This document shows, piece by piece, positions 7,722-16,784 of a stretch of 64,000 nt of DNA. Below the pieces are notes generated by a model, which worked only from the letters and a program-made list of their open reading frames with translations, was not told where the DNA came from and ran no database searches. Made by a program: the position numbers and the translations under genes. How positions within the stretch are numbered: the first letter of the stretch is position 1; every line of letters begins with the position of its first letter. Source of the DNA: an uncultured Mobiluncus sp. (GTDB taxonomy: Bacteria > Actinomycetota > Actinomycetes > Actinomycetales > Actinomycetaceae); NCBI RefSeq assembly GCF_947254095.1, contig NZ_CAMYBV010000010.1, positions 21,084 through 85,083 on the forward strand. The letters are read 5' to 3'.

Positions 7722-9562
7722 AGGACGACCTCCCACAGGCTCAGCCCCCTGACCGGTTGGGCCAGGGCCGAGGCCAGCCCCGTCAAGCTGTCGACCCGCT
7801 CGGCTTGCCAGCCCGCCGCCCGAGCCAACCCGCAAACGTCTCCTACCTGGGGAGTTAGGAACATCCTGGTGAAGGTATCCGCCGTGGCCGCGCCGTGCTC
7901 CAGACCGCCAAAAATCCGTCCGCCCCCGTTGTTTATGACGATGACCTGCAAGTTCGGCACTTCTTCAGCGCGGCCGTGGCACAGGGCACCCAAGTCGTGG
8001 AAAAACGACACGTCCCCCAAGACCAGCCGCATCGGCTGACGCCGCGCCAGCGCCGCCCCCCATGCCGAGGCGATGGTACCATCAATCCCAGCTAGGCCCC
8101 GATTGGTAAAGACGCGGCGCGAGGCAAGGAAACTGACCTGGGGATTTACGGCCTGAGTGGGTGTGGAGGAGTCGGGGTGTGCGGGATTTTCTCTCGGTGC
8201 GCGCGGAATCAGCACGTCCGCCCGCGGGAGAGCCGGAATCGGGTTCGGGGCCGAATTGCGCGCCACCGCGTCGAAAACGCGGATAGTCAGGGAAGCCCCT
8301 AGGAACAGGTCCACCGGCTCGGGCGAATACATAGTGCTGTCCCAAATTACCTGCGCCGCGCTGTGAAAACCCCAGTCCTGGGTCAGTGCCGCGGCTGCTT
8401 TTTCGCCCGCGGCACGCCACATTTCCAGCCAGCTTTCCGGAGCCTCGGCGGCGGGTCGGTGGGGAGCCGAGCCTTGTGACGGTTGCGCCGCTTTCGCCAG
8501 TTCACAAGCCAGGGTGGACGCGTCCGCCCACTGGCGTGCGATGTTGTCGGCCAGGTTGACCGTTGTGCCCGGCGCCCCCACGGTTTCCACGGGGATGTCG
8601 CGGCGGGAAATGAGCCGCGTAATCGGCCTGGTCAAGGTAGGACGACCCGCGACAATGACTCGCTCCAGGTTGTGTTCGACCACCGCCGCCAATGTGGTTC
8701 CGGCGGCTTTGGCGTAGGCCCGCACCGCGTGAGGATGGCGCCGCCAGGCAGTTTGCGGTTCGGCCAGGACGGGAATCCCCGCGATTTCGACCGCCTCGCA
8801 CAAGTTCGCGTAGGTGGCGTCGCTGAGGTCTCCGGCAATCAGCAGGGTGCCGCACGGCGCCTGGTGTGGATCCAGAGGTTCCTCGCTAGCGATAGCGCTG
8901 GCGGAAGCTCGAGCGGCGAACGCTTCTATAGTTTCGGGAGGTGCCAAAGGTTCGATGAAGCTGGCGTTGATATGTACCGGCCCGGGGAGGGGGAAGTGTT
9001 TTTCGTCGGTGGCAGGGTGGGGCGAGCAGCTTTCGCCCTGACAAGCTGCCACCGCTGCCGACACGGCATCTTGCAGCTCCGCGGGGGTTATGCCGGGTTG
9101 AATATCCGCGACAAAACGCACGAAATCCCCAAAAATCCCTGGCTGCCAGGTCGTTTGGTTCGCGCCGGTGCCGCGCAGCGCCGCGGGACGATCCGCGCTA
9201 AGGACCAACAACGGCAGACCCGCGTGGGCCGCCTCCATCACCGCGGGCAGGGCGTTGCCCACCGCGGTGCCGGACGTCATCACCAAAACTGCCGGATGCC
9301 CCGCGCGCGCCGCCCCGAGAGCCATAAAAGCCGCATCGCGCTCGTCAATGCGAACGTGTAGGTCCAGGCGGTGGCTGGCTGCTAAGTGGTTCAGGACGTA
9401 ACCCAAGGGGGCATCACGGGAGCCGGGGCAGTAAAACCAGTCCCTGAATCCCTGCTTCACCAGTAAACGCACCAATTCCTCAGCGTATTGCTGGTTTGAA
9501 GCGTCTTGATTGTCCCGCTGACTGGTGTCGCCCACAACTCGCCCTTTCACTGTTCGCATCAT
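7718..9562 (-). CDS. menD: MenD, SEPHCHC synthase
   Basis: Thiamine-diphosphate enzyme of menaquinone synthesis that joins isochorismate and 2-oxoglutarate to give SEPHCHC. The 614 residues are slightly longer than usual. The N-terminal part has YCPGSRDAPLGYVLNHL and DERDAAFMALGAARAGHPAV (the ThDP-activating glutamate region), followed by TSGTAVGNALPAVMEA and LSADRPAALRGTGANQT. The C-terminal ThDP/metal site is seen in LVLGDVSFFHDLGAL and VINNGGGRIF. ATG codons occur at 9562 and 9559; I keep the first. Other men genes are further right (menC, menB, menE, menA), but menF, menH and menG are not in the window. Confidence 0.95.
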   Translation of the reverse strand: MMRTVKGRVVGDTSQRDNQDASNQQYAEELVRLLVKQGFRDWFYCPGSRDAPLGYVLNHLAASHRLDLHVRIDERDAAFMALGAARAGHPAVLVMTSGTAVGNALPAVMEAAHAGLPLLVLSADRPAALRGTGANQTTWQPGIFGDFVRFVADIQPGITPAELQDAVSAAVAACQGESCSPHPATDEKHFPLPGPVHINASFIEPLAPPETIEAFAARASASAIASEEPLDPHQAPCGTLLIAGDLSDATYANLCEAVEIAGIPVLAEPQTAWRRHPHAVRAYAKAAGTTLAAVVEHNLERVIVAGRPTLTRPITRLISRRDIPVETVGAPGTTVNLADNIARQWADASTLACELAKAAQPSQGSAPHRPAAEAPESWLEMWRAAGEKAAAALTQDWGFHSAAQVIWDSTMYSPEPVDLFLGASLTIRVFDAVARNSAPNPIPALPRADVLIPRAPRENPAHPDSSTPTQAVNPQVSFLASRRVFTNRGLAGIDGTIASAWGAALARRQPMRLVLGDVSFFHDLGALCHGRAEEVPNLQVIVINNGGGRIFGGLEHGAATADTFTRMFLTPQVGDVCGLARAAGWQAERVDSLTGLASALAQPVRGLSLWEVVL

Positions 9563-9899
9563 GCCTTTCGCGTTCCCCGCAAAGCCGGTAAACCGTTGGA
9601 ATGCCGGGAAACGAATGCCGTTTCAAAAACTGCAAAATTTTCGTCTCCGGGGTCAATGCTACCTTTCAAGTACTATCGCACACATCGAAAGGAGGTTTAT
9701 GCACAGAACCCAGTCAACAGGTTTCGATTCAGCTCAATACCGGCACAGCGCGGGAGGCTAGCCGTCTGGTTGCGCGGGCGTTCGCCAGTTTGGTAGTGCT
9801 GACGTTAGCCGTTGTGTAGCACTGATGCTAAACCATTTTGCAGGGCTAATGTTCAGCCATGCTGTGGCGCGAGCGTTTGGTTGTCTACAGCGCGTGTGT
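9563..9899. other. Intergenic region between menD and the FtsK/EssC-like gene
   Basis: 337 bp without a recognised gene. It contains a rightward 20-codon frame with an SD (separate entry) and the probable leftward menD promoter. No convincing intrinsic terminator follows the FtsK/EssC-like gene; only a short GGCT/AGCC stem lies near 9846-9860. Confidence 0.5.
9699..9761 (+). CDS. Possible 20-residue peptide with strong SD, orphan on the + strand
   Basis: AAAGGAGG (9688-9695) precedes an ATG at 9699 by three bases, and the frame encodes 20 residues beginning MHRTQSTG before a TAG. No rightward gene lies near it (the next is menE at about 20 kb), so it is not an obvious leader peptide. A different frame across the same stretch ends in a hydrophobic stretch (SLVVLTLAVV). 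A decayed small membrane-protein gene with a frameshift is therefore an alternative. Spacing of the SD is short. Confidence 0.25.
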   Translation: MHRTQSTGFDSAQYRHSAGG

Positions 9900-12800
9900 T
9901 TAGCCGTTTTCTTGGGGAAGCTGGATTTTGGTGGCCTGTCCGCGGTGAATCCAATAGCCACGGGCGGGCGGGAATGCGGTACCGTCTTGGGGGACGCTGA
10001 CGCCGAAGATGGCGGTGGTGTCGGCGGCGCTCAAACCGAGAGAGAGTCCCGCAGCGGGAGCTTTCACTACCGCATTCAACTCGGAGTCAGTCATCCAGGA
10101 CAGCCCATCACGGGAAGTGGCAGCGCCCGAGGCGAAAACCAGGTGTCCGCGGCTACGTGCAGCGCGGAGGACTTCTGCCATGGCTGTCGCGGAGTCCGTG
10201 TTTTGAGCAAATCCGGGCAGGTCGGCGATAAAGATAGCTAAACCGGGGAATCCCGACGGGGATTTTTGTTCCGCAACGGAAAGCAGCTGGTGATAAAAGT
10301 CGCGGAAGTCGGCGAAACCACAGGCTACCGCGTCCCAAATCTCCAGGCCAGCCAGAGTTTCCAGCGCGGGTGAGCTGTCCTCACGGCTCTGGGCAGACAA
10401 CAGTACCATACCGGTGTCCGGGCTGGAAGTACGCAGCGAACGAGCCAGCCAGCGCATGACCGCTAAGCTCACCGCCCGGTCGACTTCCCCGTCGCCTCGC
10501 GCGATGAGGTAAACCCCGCTAGTGATGTTATTGATTTGCCAGCCTCCGGGGGCGCTCAGCCCCAGCGCCATTTCTCCCTTGGGGGCAACGGTGAGGGCGG
10601 TGGCGAACACCGGCACCGCCAATCGGTCAATCTGGTGAGCCACGGGTTTTGCCAGTGTGCCCAAGCGTTCCAGGATGCGTGTCTGGGCGGGTTCAGAGGG
10701 ATCGTTACCGAGGACAGCGATTTGAATAGCTCGCGGGTCATCCGCGACGAGGCCGCGGCCAGGGACGGAACCGTTTAGCTCAATTCGCATTCCGAATGCG
10801 CCTCGCCACGCTGCCGGGAGGTTCTCGACGCTTTCGGCGCTGATGACGAAATGGATTCCGACGACTCTGCCTCCGGTGATGAGTTCCAGAAAACTGGCGG
10901 AACTGGCTCCCGGCAGGGATTCCAGCACGGCTTCCAGGCCGTCAATCGCGACGATAATGCGCTCGCCACGGTCGGTTTCACCGCCCACTACGCCATTAGC
11001 ATCGAGGTTCACGCTGCGGGTTGCCCCGGGGTTCGCGCTGCGGGTTGCGCCGAGGGCTTTGCCTGCGTTCGCACCGGCGTCCTGTCCGGGTATAGCCGAG
11101 TTCGGGAACTTGGCACCGTTCCGTTCGCCGGGCTGCTCACCGGGCTGTTCGCCGCGCAGCACTTCGCGCAGTTCAGGGAAACTGCGGGTGGCGTTGCGCA
11201 ACGCAATTTCGGTGCGCCAACGCCACCGGCTGACCAGGTACTCAATCGTGTCAGCAATCGTCTCCGGCTCGTTGGCATGAGCTACCACGCCCACGTTTGC
11301 CCAGCTCGACAAGACATCGAGGGTGGGGTCGGCGCTGCAAACATAGAGAGTGACGGGACGACCCCCGGTGTTCAAACTATCGGCAGCGATAGCTCGCAAC
11401 ACTCCGGTGCGCCCGCTGCCGCGCGGACCCGCCACAAACAGATTGCCCTCGCGGTCAGGACTAAAGCCAAAGGGGACGACATCTTGGCGTCCCAGGTCAT
11501 CGCGCACCCCCAGGCGGAACTCCGCGTCGCTGGATTGCCCCAAGGCGGCCAAGTCATAGACCTTTTCCAGCCCGGAAGTCCAGCGCCGGATTGCGGATTT
11601 CCCGCGGCAAAACGACCCTGCCAGCACAGCCAGCGGCGTTGCCACCCGCGGCACCTCAGCCGCGGGCTGATGCCCGCTCTTGCCAGCCCGGCTGGAATGC
11701 CCACCCATAAGGGCTAGCACTCGCTCCTGTCCGCCCGCCGATAAGGCTGTCGGGAACGCCGCTCCGCCCAAGGCGGTGAAGCTCACGGGAGCCAACTGCG
11801 GGTCGGTAAAATCGGTAGTCATCAGGGTATTTAGGGTCTGAAAACCAGTGGCCACCCCGCCGACCAGCAGGACTCCGCGACCGGATTGTGAGAAAGCCGA
11901 GTGCGGGTCAATTTCAAAACTGCCGCAAACCATCTCTAGGACTGCGTCCTCCAGGTGTAGCACCACACGTGTCGGCAGGTACTTCAGGGCTTCACGGGGG
12001 AGCTTTTCGGTATCCCCGCTGCTCAGCAGCAGGTGCAACCCTAGGGCGCGGTACATATGCAGCCGCTCCGCCAGCTGCGAGAGCTGCCGTGAGGTAAATG
12101 CCTCCCCGACAGCTATGACAACAATTAAATCCGCCGGGACTCCCGCGATTTTGGCTCCGCGCGCCCCTGCCAGACTGCCCGCCCCGGATTCGCGCAGCCA
12201 AATTTCGCGCCGCTCGGTTTCCGCTTCCAAGTAGCGCAGCAGCCGGGCAAACACGGCATCTCCCCGCCCCGGCTCGATACCTAAACAATGTGGGGCTTGC
12301 CCCAGTTCGCCCCATTTCGTGCCGCGGGAGTCAAAAATGACCCAGTTCACGTCCTCCGTGCGCTGGGTCAATGCCAAGCCCGCCAGATAGGCAGCGATGA
12401 CATTGGTTCGGGCAGCCTGGTTTTCTCCTGCCACGATGGCGTTCTTGCCGTCAGCCAAATCCAAGATCACCGGGCCGGCAGTGCCGTAGCCAATGGCCGC
12501 CGCGCAGCGGGACCCGTCCCCCAACTCGCCTAAAACAGCCGCGTTTTCGCCAGGCGTCAGGGGATAAACATCGGTCAGCTGGGCAACTACCGGCAAAGGC
12601 TCGGCGGTTTTACCGGGCAGCTTCAGGTTGGCCAGGAGTTCGGCGACTTTTCGCGCACTGGGGGTGGTCAGCAGCAGAGGTTCCACGCTCAGCAGGGTCG
12701 GGCGGGCGGACTGCAGCGGAATCCCGTTAGAAGCGGTGTGGTGCGCACTGGGCGGTACGGTTCCGGGAATGCGGGACACACCGTCTTGCCAAGACCCGGT

Positions 12801-14279
12801 CGCCAGGTCCAGGACTTGCCGAGCAGCACTAACCGCACTGCTGAGGTCGTCAACCGCGTTAACCAGCCAAACGCCAGGTTCCGCACCGAAATTTTCCCAT
12901 TGTGAGCCGGCCGGGACTTCTCCGTCCACCACCAGCAACAGGCGTTGGCGTGAGCCGCGCTGGCCCTTGCGGCTGGTCCAGGCTTGCGTGAGGCGTTCGG
13001 CGCTGATTTCGCTCAAATCGCTGACCGGCTCTAACTCTAAATCCTCGCGCACCGCCTCACCATGAGGCAGGTAGCTAACCCACGCCCATTGTGCAGGTTT
13101 CGCCGCGGCAACCACGATTTTCAGGTCGGCTGGGGAATAACGTAGGGCGGCGCGAATCAGCAACTGATTCACCGCGGGTCCGCGCAGGTTTCGCGGACCG
13201 GTCACCGCCAGCGGCCCGGAATCCGCCGGAACATAGGCGACCTCCCAGCCGGTATGCCCCTCACCGACCGTAGCGGCACCAATCGCGCTGATTCTGCGGT
13301 TAATTGCTGCGATTTGTCCCGAGGTCGGGTGACTCGTCTCCGTGCCAGAGGCCGGTTCAGGGGCCGCGGTGCCGCCTGGCCGGTGAACAACGGCGCCGGA
13401 TTCATGTACTGTCCCCGCCATCGGTCCCCAGCCACGAAACGGCGCTGCCTGGTCGGAGTTTTTCAACGTGATTTCAGGATAAACCTGGGTAAAACCGACC
13501 GGAATCCGCATCTGCGTACTCGCGTGTCCCCACAGTCCGGGCAGCAGGGCGCGGCGCGGATCTGCCAGGTCGGTGACACTGGCACGTATCGCCGCGTCAC
13601 GCTGGTCCAAAGCCGTCTGAATCTGCGGAGTGAGCGCAGCCATGTCGCGTTCATAACGCACCCAAGCCGCCCGGTTTTGGGTCAGAGCCCACCCCACTTC
13701 GGCGCCGCCCGCTACTACGGCGAGCCCCAGCAGGGCAAACGCCGCAGCACTGGGAAAAATGACCGCTAACACCCCAAACAGGGCCACCGGCACCACGGGC
13801 ACGGCAAGCGTCGCAGGATTCGCCAGCCACAAGCGGGGCCGAGCCGGAATTTCTACGTTGATTCCCAACGGTTCGGGGTCGGTCACCGGTTGCGGTGAAT
13901 AAGCCAGCAGTGACTTCATTCCCGCCGGAGCTGGCGGCAGCTCGTCACTCTCCCCCACCAGCGCCAAACCTGCCCCCGGCGGTATCGGCGCTTTTGCCAC
14001 CGGCAAGGCCCGCGGCAGCACGTAAGGTTTACCGACCTGAGCCGGACCTGCCCCGCCAGCCTCGCCCCTCGAGACTTGTGAACCAGAAGACTCAGCAACG
14101 ACCGGCAGTGACCCGGTGCCGCCCGGATCCAACAGGGGCGCCAACGGTGTCACACTGAGACGAGACGTCGGCCCCCCGCCCAAAGCTGTGGCCACATCGG
14201 CAACTCGGGCTCGCGCGTCCGCGTTTAACAGCACTTCGGCGGGGCTGCCATCCACCAAGATTCGAACCGGTCGGCGCAT
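9900..14279 (-). CDS. FtsK/EssC-like multi-domain membrane ATPase (type VII secretion-like)
   Basis: A 1459-residue protein with the layout of EssC/EccC motor proteins. It has an N-terminal regulatory region, two membrane helices at about residues 151-195 (VPVVPVALFGVLAVIF and following), then three FtsK/SpoIIIE-like ATPase modules at about 600, 950 and 1250. The P-loops are unusual. The first reads AGENQAARTN and the second GPRGSGRTG, with arginine in place of the Walker lysine. The third (YLIARGDGEVDRAV) has no P-loop. A stretch at about 1060-1120 is low in complexity and rich in G, N and A. It overlaps the FHA gene by one base (TGATG). No WXG100 gene is adjacent. Known EssC/EccC proteins drive export of WXG100 substrates; that role here is inference only. 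Confidence 0.75.
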   Translation of the reverse strand: MRRPVRILVDGSPAEVLLNADARARVADVATALGGGPTSRLSVTPLAPLLDPGGTGSLPVVAESSGSQVSRGEAGGAGPAQVGKPYVLPRALPVAKAPIPPGAGLALVGESDELPPAPAGMKSLLAYSPQPVTDPEPLGINVEIPARPRLWLANPATLAVPVVPVALFGVLAVIFPSAAAFALLGLAVVAGGAEVGWALTQNRAAWVRYERDMAALTPQIQTALDQRDAAIRASVTDLADPRRALLPGLWGHASTQMRIPVGFTQVYPEITLKNSDQAAPFRGWGPMAGTVHESGAVVHRPGGTAAPEPASGTETSHPTSGQIAAINRRISAIGAATVGEGHTGWEVAYVPADSGPLAVTGPRNLRGPAVNQLLIRAALRYSPADLKIVVAAAKPAQWAWVSYLPHGEAVREDLELEPVSDLSEISAERLTQAWTSRKGQRGSRQRLLLVVDGEVPAGSQWENFGAEPGVWLVNAVDDLSSAVSAARQVLDLATGSWQDGVSRIPGTVPPSAHHTASNGIPLQSARPTLLSVEPLLLTTPSARKVAELLANLKLPGKTAEPLPVVAQLTDVYPLTPGENAAVLGELGDGSRCAAAIGYGTAGPVILDLADGKNAIVAGENQAARTNVIAAYLAGLALTQRTEDVNWVIFDSRGTKWGELGQAPHCLGIEPGRGDAVFARLLRYLEAETERREIWLRESGAGSLAGARGAKIAGVPADLIVVIAVGEAFTSRQLSQLAERLHMYRALGLHLLLSSGDTEKLPREALKYLPTRVVLHLEDAVLEMVCGSFEIDPHSAFSQSGRGVLLVGGVATGFQTLNTLMTTDFTDPQLAPVSFTALGGAAFPTALSAGGQERVLALMGGHSSRAGKSGHQPAAEVPRVATPLAVLAGSFCRGKSAIRRWTSGLEKVYDLAALGQSSDAEFRLGVRDDLGRQDVVPFGFSPDREGNLFVAGPRGSGRTGVLRAIAADSLNTGGRPVTLYVCSADPTLDVLSSWANVGVVAHANEPETIADTIEYLVSRWRWRTEIALRNATRSFPELREVLRGEQPGEQPGERNGAKFPNSAIPGQDAGANAGKALGATRSANPGATRSVNLDANGVVGGETDRGERIIVAIDGLEAVLESLPGASSASFLELITGGRVVGIHFVISAESVENLPAAWRGAFGMRIELNGSVPGRGLVADDPRAIQIAVLGNDPSEPAQTRILERLGTLAKPVAHQIDRLAVPVFATALTVAPKGEMALGLSAPGGWQINNITSGVYLIARGDGEVDRAVSLAVMRWLARSLRTSSPDTGMVLLSAQSREDSSPALETLAGLEIWDAVACGFADFRDFYHQLLSVAEQKSPSGFPGLAIFIADLPGFAQNTDSATAMAEVLRAARSRGHLVFASGAATSRDGLSWMTDSELNAVVKAPAAGLSLGLSAADTTAIFGVSVPQDGTAFPPARGYWIHRGQATKIQLPQENG

Positions 14280-14740
14280 CAGGCTTCAAACCTCAACAGG
14301 TAGTTTGGCGCCAGTTCCAGCACGTCACCGGGTTGAATGTTGTACCGCGTGTGCGGCTGTAAGTCCACCATCTGGCCTGTCGTCCGGCACAAGCGGGTAC
14401 CGTTGTCCGAACCCAAATCCTCCACGGTGACTTCCCATCCCTCGGTGCAAATTCGGGCGTGAGTGCGGGAAATCTCGAGGATTTCGGGCGGAGTGGTCAG
14501 GGAAAACACCCCTTCATGCCCGTGGGTTTCCGGGGCGCGACCCACCACCAAATCGCCCGTCAGCTCAACAGTTTGCCGGTCGGTGGAACGCACCCAGCCC
14601 AATTTCGGGAAAGCCACCTGAATCGGAGCATCCAGGGCTCCACCGCAAACCCGGCAGCGGGGAAAATCCGGCGGATTGTGGTGGCCCAGAGGACAAATCC
14701 GCACGGTAAACGTTTTGCCCCCATCGGCGCTGTGTTTCAT
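14279..14740 (-). CDS. FHA-domain protein with N-terminal zinc ribbon
   Basis: A 153-residue cytoplasmic protein. A zinc-ribbon-like motif with two metal-binding pairs (CPLGHHNPPDFPRCRVC) lies near residues 16-34. The C-terminal half is a forkhead-associated domain with the expected GRAPETHG, ISRTHARI and DLGSDNGTRL signatures, which binds phosphothreonine peptides. The ATG at 14740 overlaps the stop of the PP2C phosphatase (ATGA), and its own stop shares one base with the start of the FtsK/EssC-like gene. The three are therefore almost certainly co-translated. It probably links phosphorylation signals to the large ATPase. The matching serine/threonine kinase is not in this window. Confidence 0.88.
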   Translation of the reverse strand: MKHSADGGKTFTVRICPLGHHNPPDFPRCRVCGGALDAPIQVAFPKLGWVRSTDRQTVELTGDLVVGRAPETHGHEGVFSLTTPPEILEISRTHARICTEGWEVTVEDLGSDNGTRLCRTTGQMVDLQPHTRYNIQPGDVLELAPNYLLRFEA

Positions 14741-15669
14741 AGTTGTCCCTCGCTGTTCGGGGGAGGCGGGGGTGGCAGAAGGGAGCTCGGCGGCTCCGGC
14801 GGCTCGGATTGCGCGGAATCGGTCGATTCAGTGGGGGTGGTTGCGGATTCTGAGGCGGTCACGTCGACCACAATCGCGGTCACATTATCGGTCCCGCCCG
14901 CCTGCAAGGCCAGGTTCACCAGGGAGTTTACTGCCGCTTCGGGGGTGGGATTGTCTCCCAGAGCCCGCCCGATTGCGCCGTCATCAATCATGGAATGCAG
15001 CCCATCGGAGCACACCAGGAAACGCCGGGGCGCCGCGACCGGATAAGTCCAGGTATCAATCTGTGGCAACCCAGCTTGACCAGCTCCGATAGCGCGGGTG
15101 ATGACCGAACGAGTCGGCCAGACCCGAGCTTCTTCCACGGTCAGCATCCCCGCCTCAACCATCTCGGCGACTTGGGAATGATCCCGCGTCAGTCGGGTCA
15201 GCAACCCCTCTCTCAACACGTAAGTTCGCGAATCGCCCACATTGAGAACCAAGAACTGCGCCGCTTCCGACCCGTCCGTAGCAGTGGCTGACGCTGTCCC
15301 GTCAGCCGCGGACCCTCCTAGTGAACCCAGCAACACCAAACCTGTCAACGTGGTTCCCGGCGGCGAAATCGTGTAATCGATATTCTCTTCGACCAGCCCC
15401 ATGACTTCCTCGCAGGCCGCCTCCAGGGATTCGCGCACCACCGGCAGGCTCACCTTCGTGCCGGTCAGAGGCTGAATATGCCCCAGCAGTGTGGCCGAGG
15501 CCTGTTTACCTCCGGCGTGACCACCCATTCCGTCCGCAACTAAAAAGAACGGCAGAGTCGCCAGGAATGAATCCTGGTTTTCGGCTCGTTTCAAGCCGAT
15601 ATCGGTGGCGGCAGCCCAGCGCAGTGTTTCCCCGTGGGGAAGCGTCCAGGTGCCGGTTTCGATTTCCAT
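14737..15669 (-). CDS. PP2C-family serine/threonine protein phosphatase
   Basis: A 310-residue metal-dependent phosphatase. The metal ligands and motifs are clear: RAENQDSFL, LVADGMGGHAGGKQAS, NVGDSRTYVL, VCSDGLHSMI and GGTDNVTAIVV. The catalytic domain ends at about residue 270. It is followed by a proline-rich tail (SSLLPPPPPPNSEGQL) that resembles a flexible linker without any membrane helix. It precedes the FHA gene with a four-base overlap. In other actinobacteria this phosphatase class reverses PknA/PknB-type phosphorylation. Here its substrate is more likely in the FHA/FtsK module, judging by operon context alone. Confidence 0.92.
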   Translation of the reverse strand: MEIETGTWTLPHGETLRWAAATDIGLKRAENQDSFLATLPFFLVADGMGGHAGGKQASATLLGHIQPLTGTKVSLPVVRESLEAACEEVMGLVEENIDYTISPPGTTLTGLVLLGSLGGSAADGTASATATDGSEAAQFLVLNVGDSRTYVLREGLLTRLTRDHSQVAEMVEAGMLTVEEARVWPTRSVITRAIGAGQAGLPQIDTWTYPVAAPRRFLVCSDGLHSMIDDGAIGRALGDNPTPEAAVNSLVNLALQAGGTDNVTAIVVDVTASESATTPTESTDSAQSEPPEPPSSLLPPPPPPNSEGQL

Positions 15670-15716
15670 CGGTTTCGTCTTTCGCTCCTTATTTGCAGTT
15701 TCGTTGCCGCTGCTAA

Positions 15717-16784
15717 CTAAAGTCTAGCGAACACGGCGGCTACCTGTTCAACTCTTTCGCGCCACCGTTCGCTGACCGCCGGGCTCACGGGCGCCAGATT
15801 TCCTTTCAATTCCAAGGTTTTTGCCGGGTACAGGCAACCGTTTTCGAGGCGGGGATCCGCGGTGAGGATACTGTCGGTGAACAAGCGCAGTGTCCCGAGC
15901 CCGCAGGCGACTGTCGTTTGCAGCTGGGTCGCGAGGGCCAGTCCGGCACTCAAGCCCACCCCGGTGTCTAAAGCTGAGGACACCACCAGGAGGGGCGCGT
16001 TGGTGCCACCCGGAGCAACCGCCTGCAGCCCGTCCGCCACCAGGGCCGCGGCACACGCTGGGCCGCCCAGAGGCATCGCTTTGATGACGGCAGCGGCCAG
16101 CCCGCTGGCGATGACCTCGGTGAGCTGTCCGCCCAGGCGGATAGTTTCGTCAGCCGCCACCTCAATTCCCGTCGCGCGCTGCAGCTCGACCAGTTCATCG
16201 AGGGTCTGACAGGGCTGTTCTGCATACTGCAACCCGCCCGGTCCGGCCGCCTCGGATAAACGCGGCAGTGCGGTTTTTGCCTCAGCCAGACTCCACGCCG
16301 CGTTGGCGTCCACCCGAATCTGCCCCTCCGTCCCGAGGGCCGAACGCACCGCGCGAATCCGGGCGATATCGTCCTCAAGGTCGCTGCGCGGGTCGGCAAC
16401 CTTCACTTTTGCCGTGCCACACCCCGACTCGCGAACCAGCCGCGCCGCGGTGTCGGGGTCTACGACCGGCACCGTGACGTTGAGGGGAACGGGGGAAGGC
16501 GAGGCCGGTAACCCCTGTGCTGCCACCGCAAACGCCCCGGAAAACCAGGTGGCGGCGACTTGTGGGGGATAGTTGTCGAACGGTGCCGCCTCAGCCAGGC
16601 CGGCACGGCCTTGTAAAATCAGCCCTTCCCGCACCGTGATATTGCGAAACTTGACGCGCATCGGCACGGAAAACACCCACGCCCGCTTGATTCCCTGCGC
16701 CGTAAACAGCTGGGCACCAGCCGGGCCTGGTTCAAAAGGGGATAGGCGGGCGGAACTGCTGCGACCCTCAACGTTGCTGGTCAC
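15717..16784 (-). CDS. menC: MenC, o-succinylbenzoate synthase
   Basis: Enolase-superfamily enzyme that dehydrates SHCHC to o-succinylbenzoate in menaquinone synthesis. I choose the GTG at 16784, which overlaps the TGA of the upstream gene (GTGA), giving 355 residues, the normal family length. The frame is open further upstream to 16967, but that stretch only mirrors the neighbour's coding sequence. Family residues are visible: K-x-K in GTAKVKVAD, the metal aspartate in IRVDANAAW, the glutamate in YAEQPC, the acidic pair in AADETIRLGG and the second catalytic lysine in AVIKAMPLGG. It sits between an unknown membrane protein and a phosphatase gene. Confidence 0.93.
   Translation of the reverse strand: MTSNVEGRSSSARLSPFEPGPAGAQLFTAQGIKRAWVFSVPMRVKFRNITVREGLILQGRAGLAEAAPFDNYPPQVAATWFSGAFAVAAQGLPASPSPVPLNVTVPVVDPDTAARLVRESGCGTAKVKVADPRSDLEDDIARIRAVRSALGTEGQIRVDANAAWSLAEAKTALPRLSEAAGPGGLQYAEQPCQTLDELVELQRATGIEVAADETIRLGGQLTEVIASGLAAAVIKAMPLGGPACAAALVADGLQAVAPGGTNAPLLVVSSALDTGVGLSAGLALATQLQTTVACGLGTLRLFTDSILTADPRLENGCLYPAKTLELKGNLAPVSPAVSERWRERVEQVAAVFARL

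Noticed and set aside
9825..10241. 138-codon + strand frame entering the FtsK/EssC-like gene
   Set aside because: Mostly antisense to a well-supported gene and without an SD.
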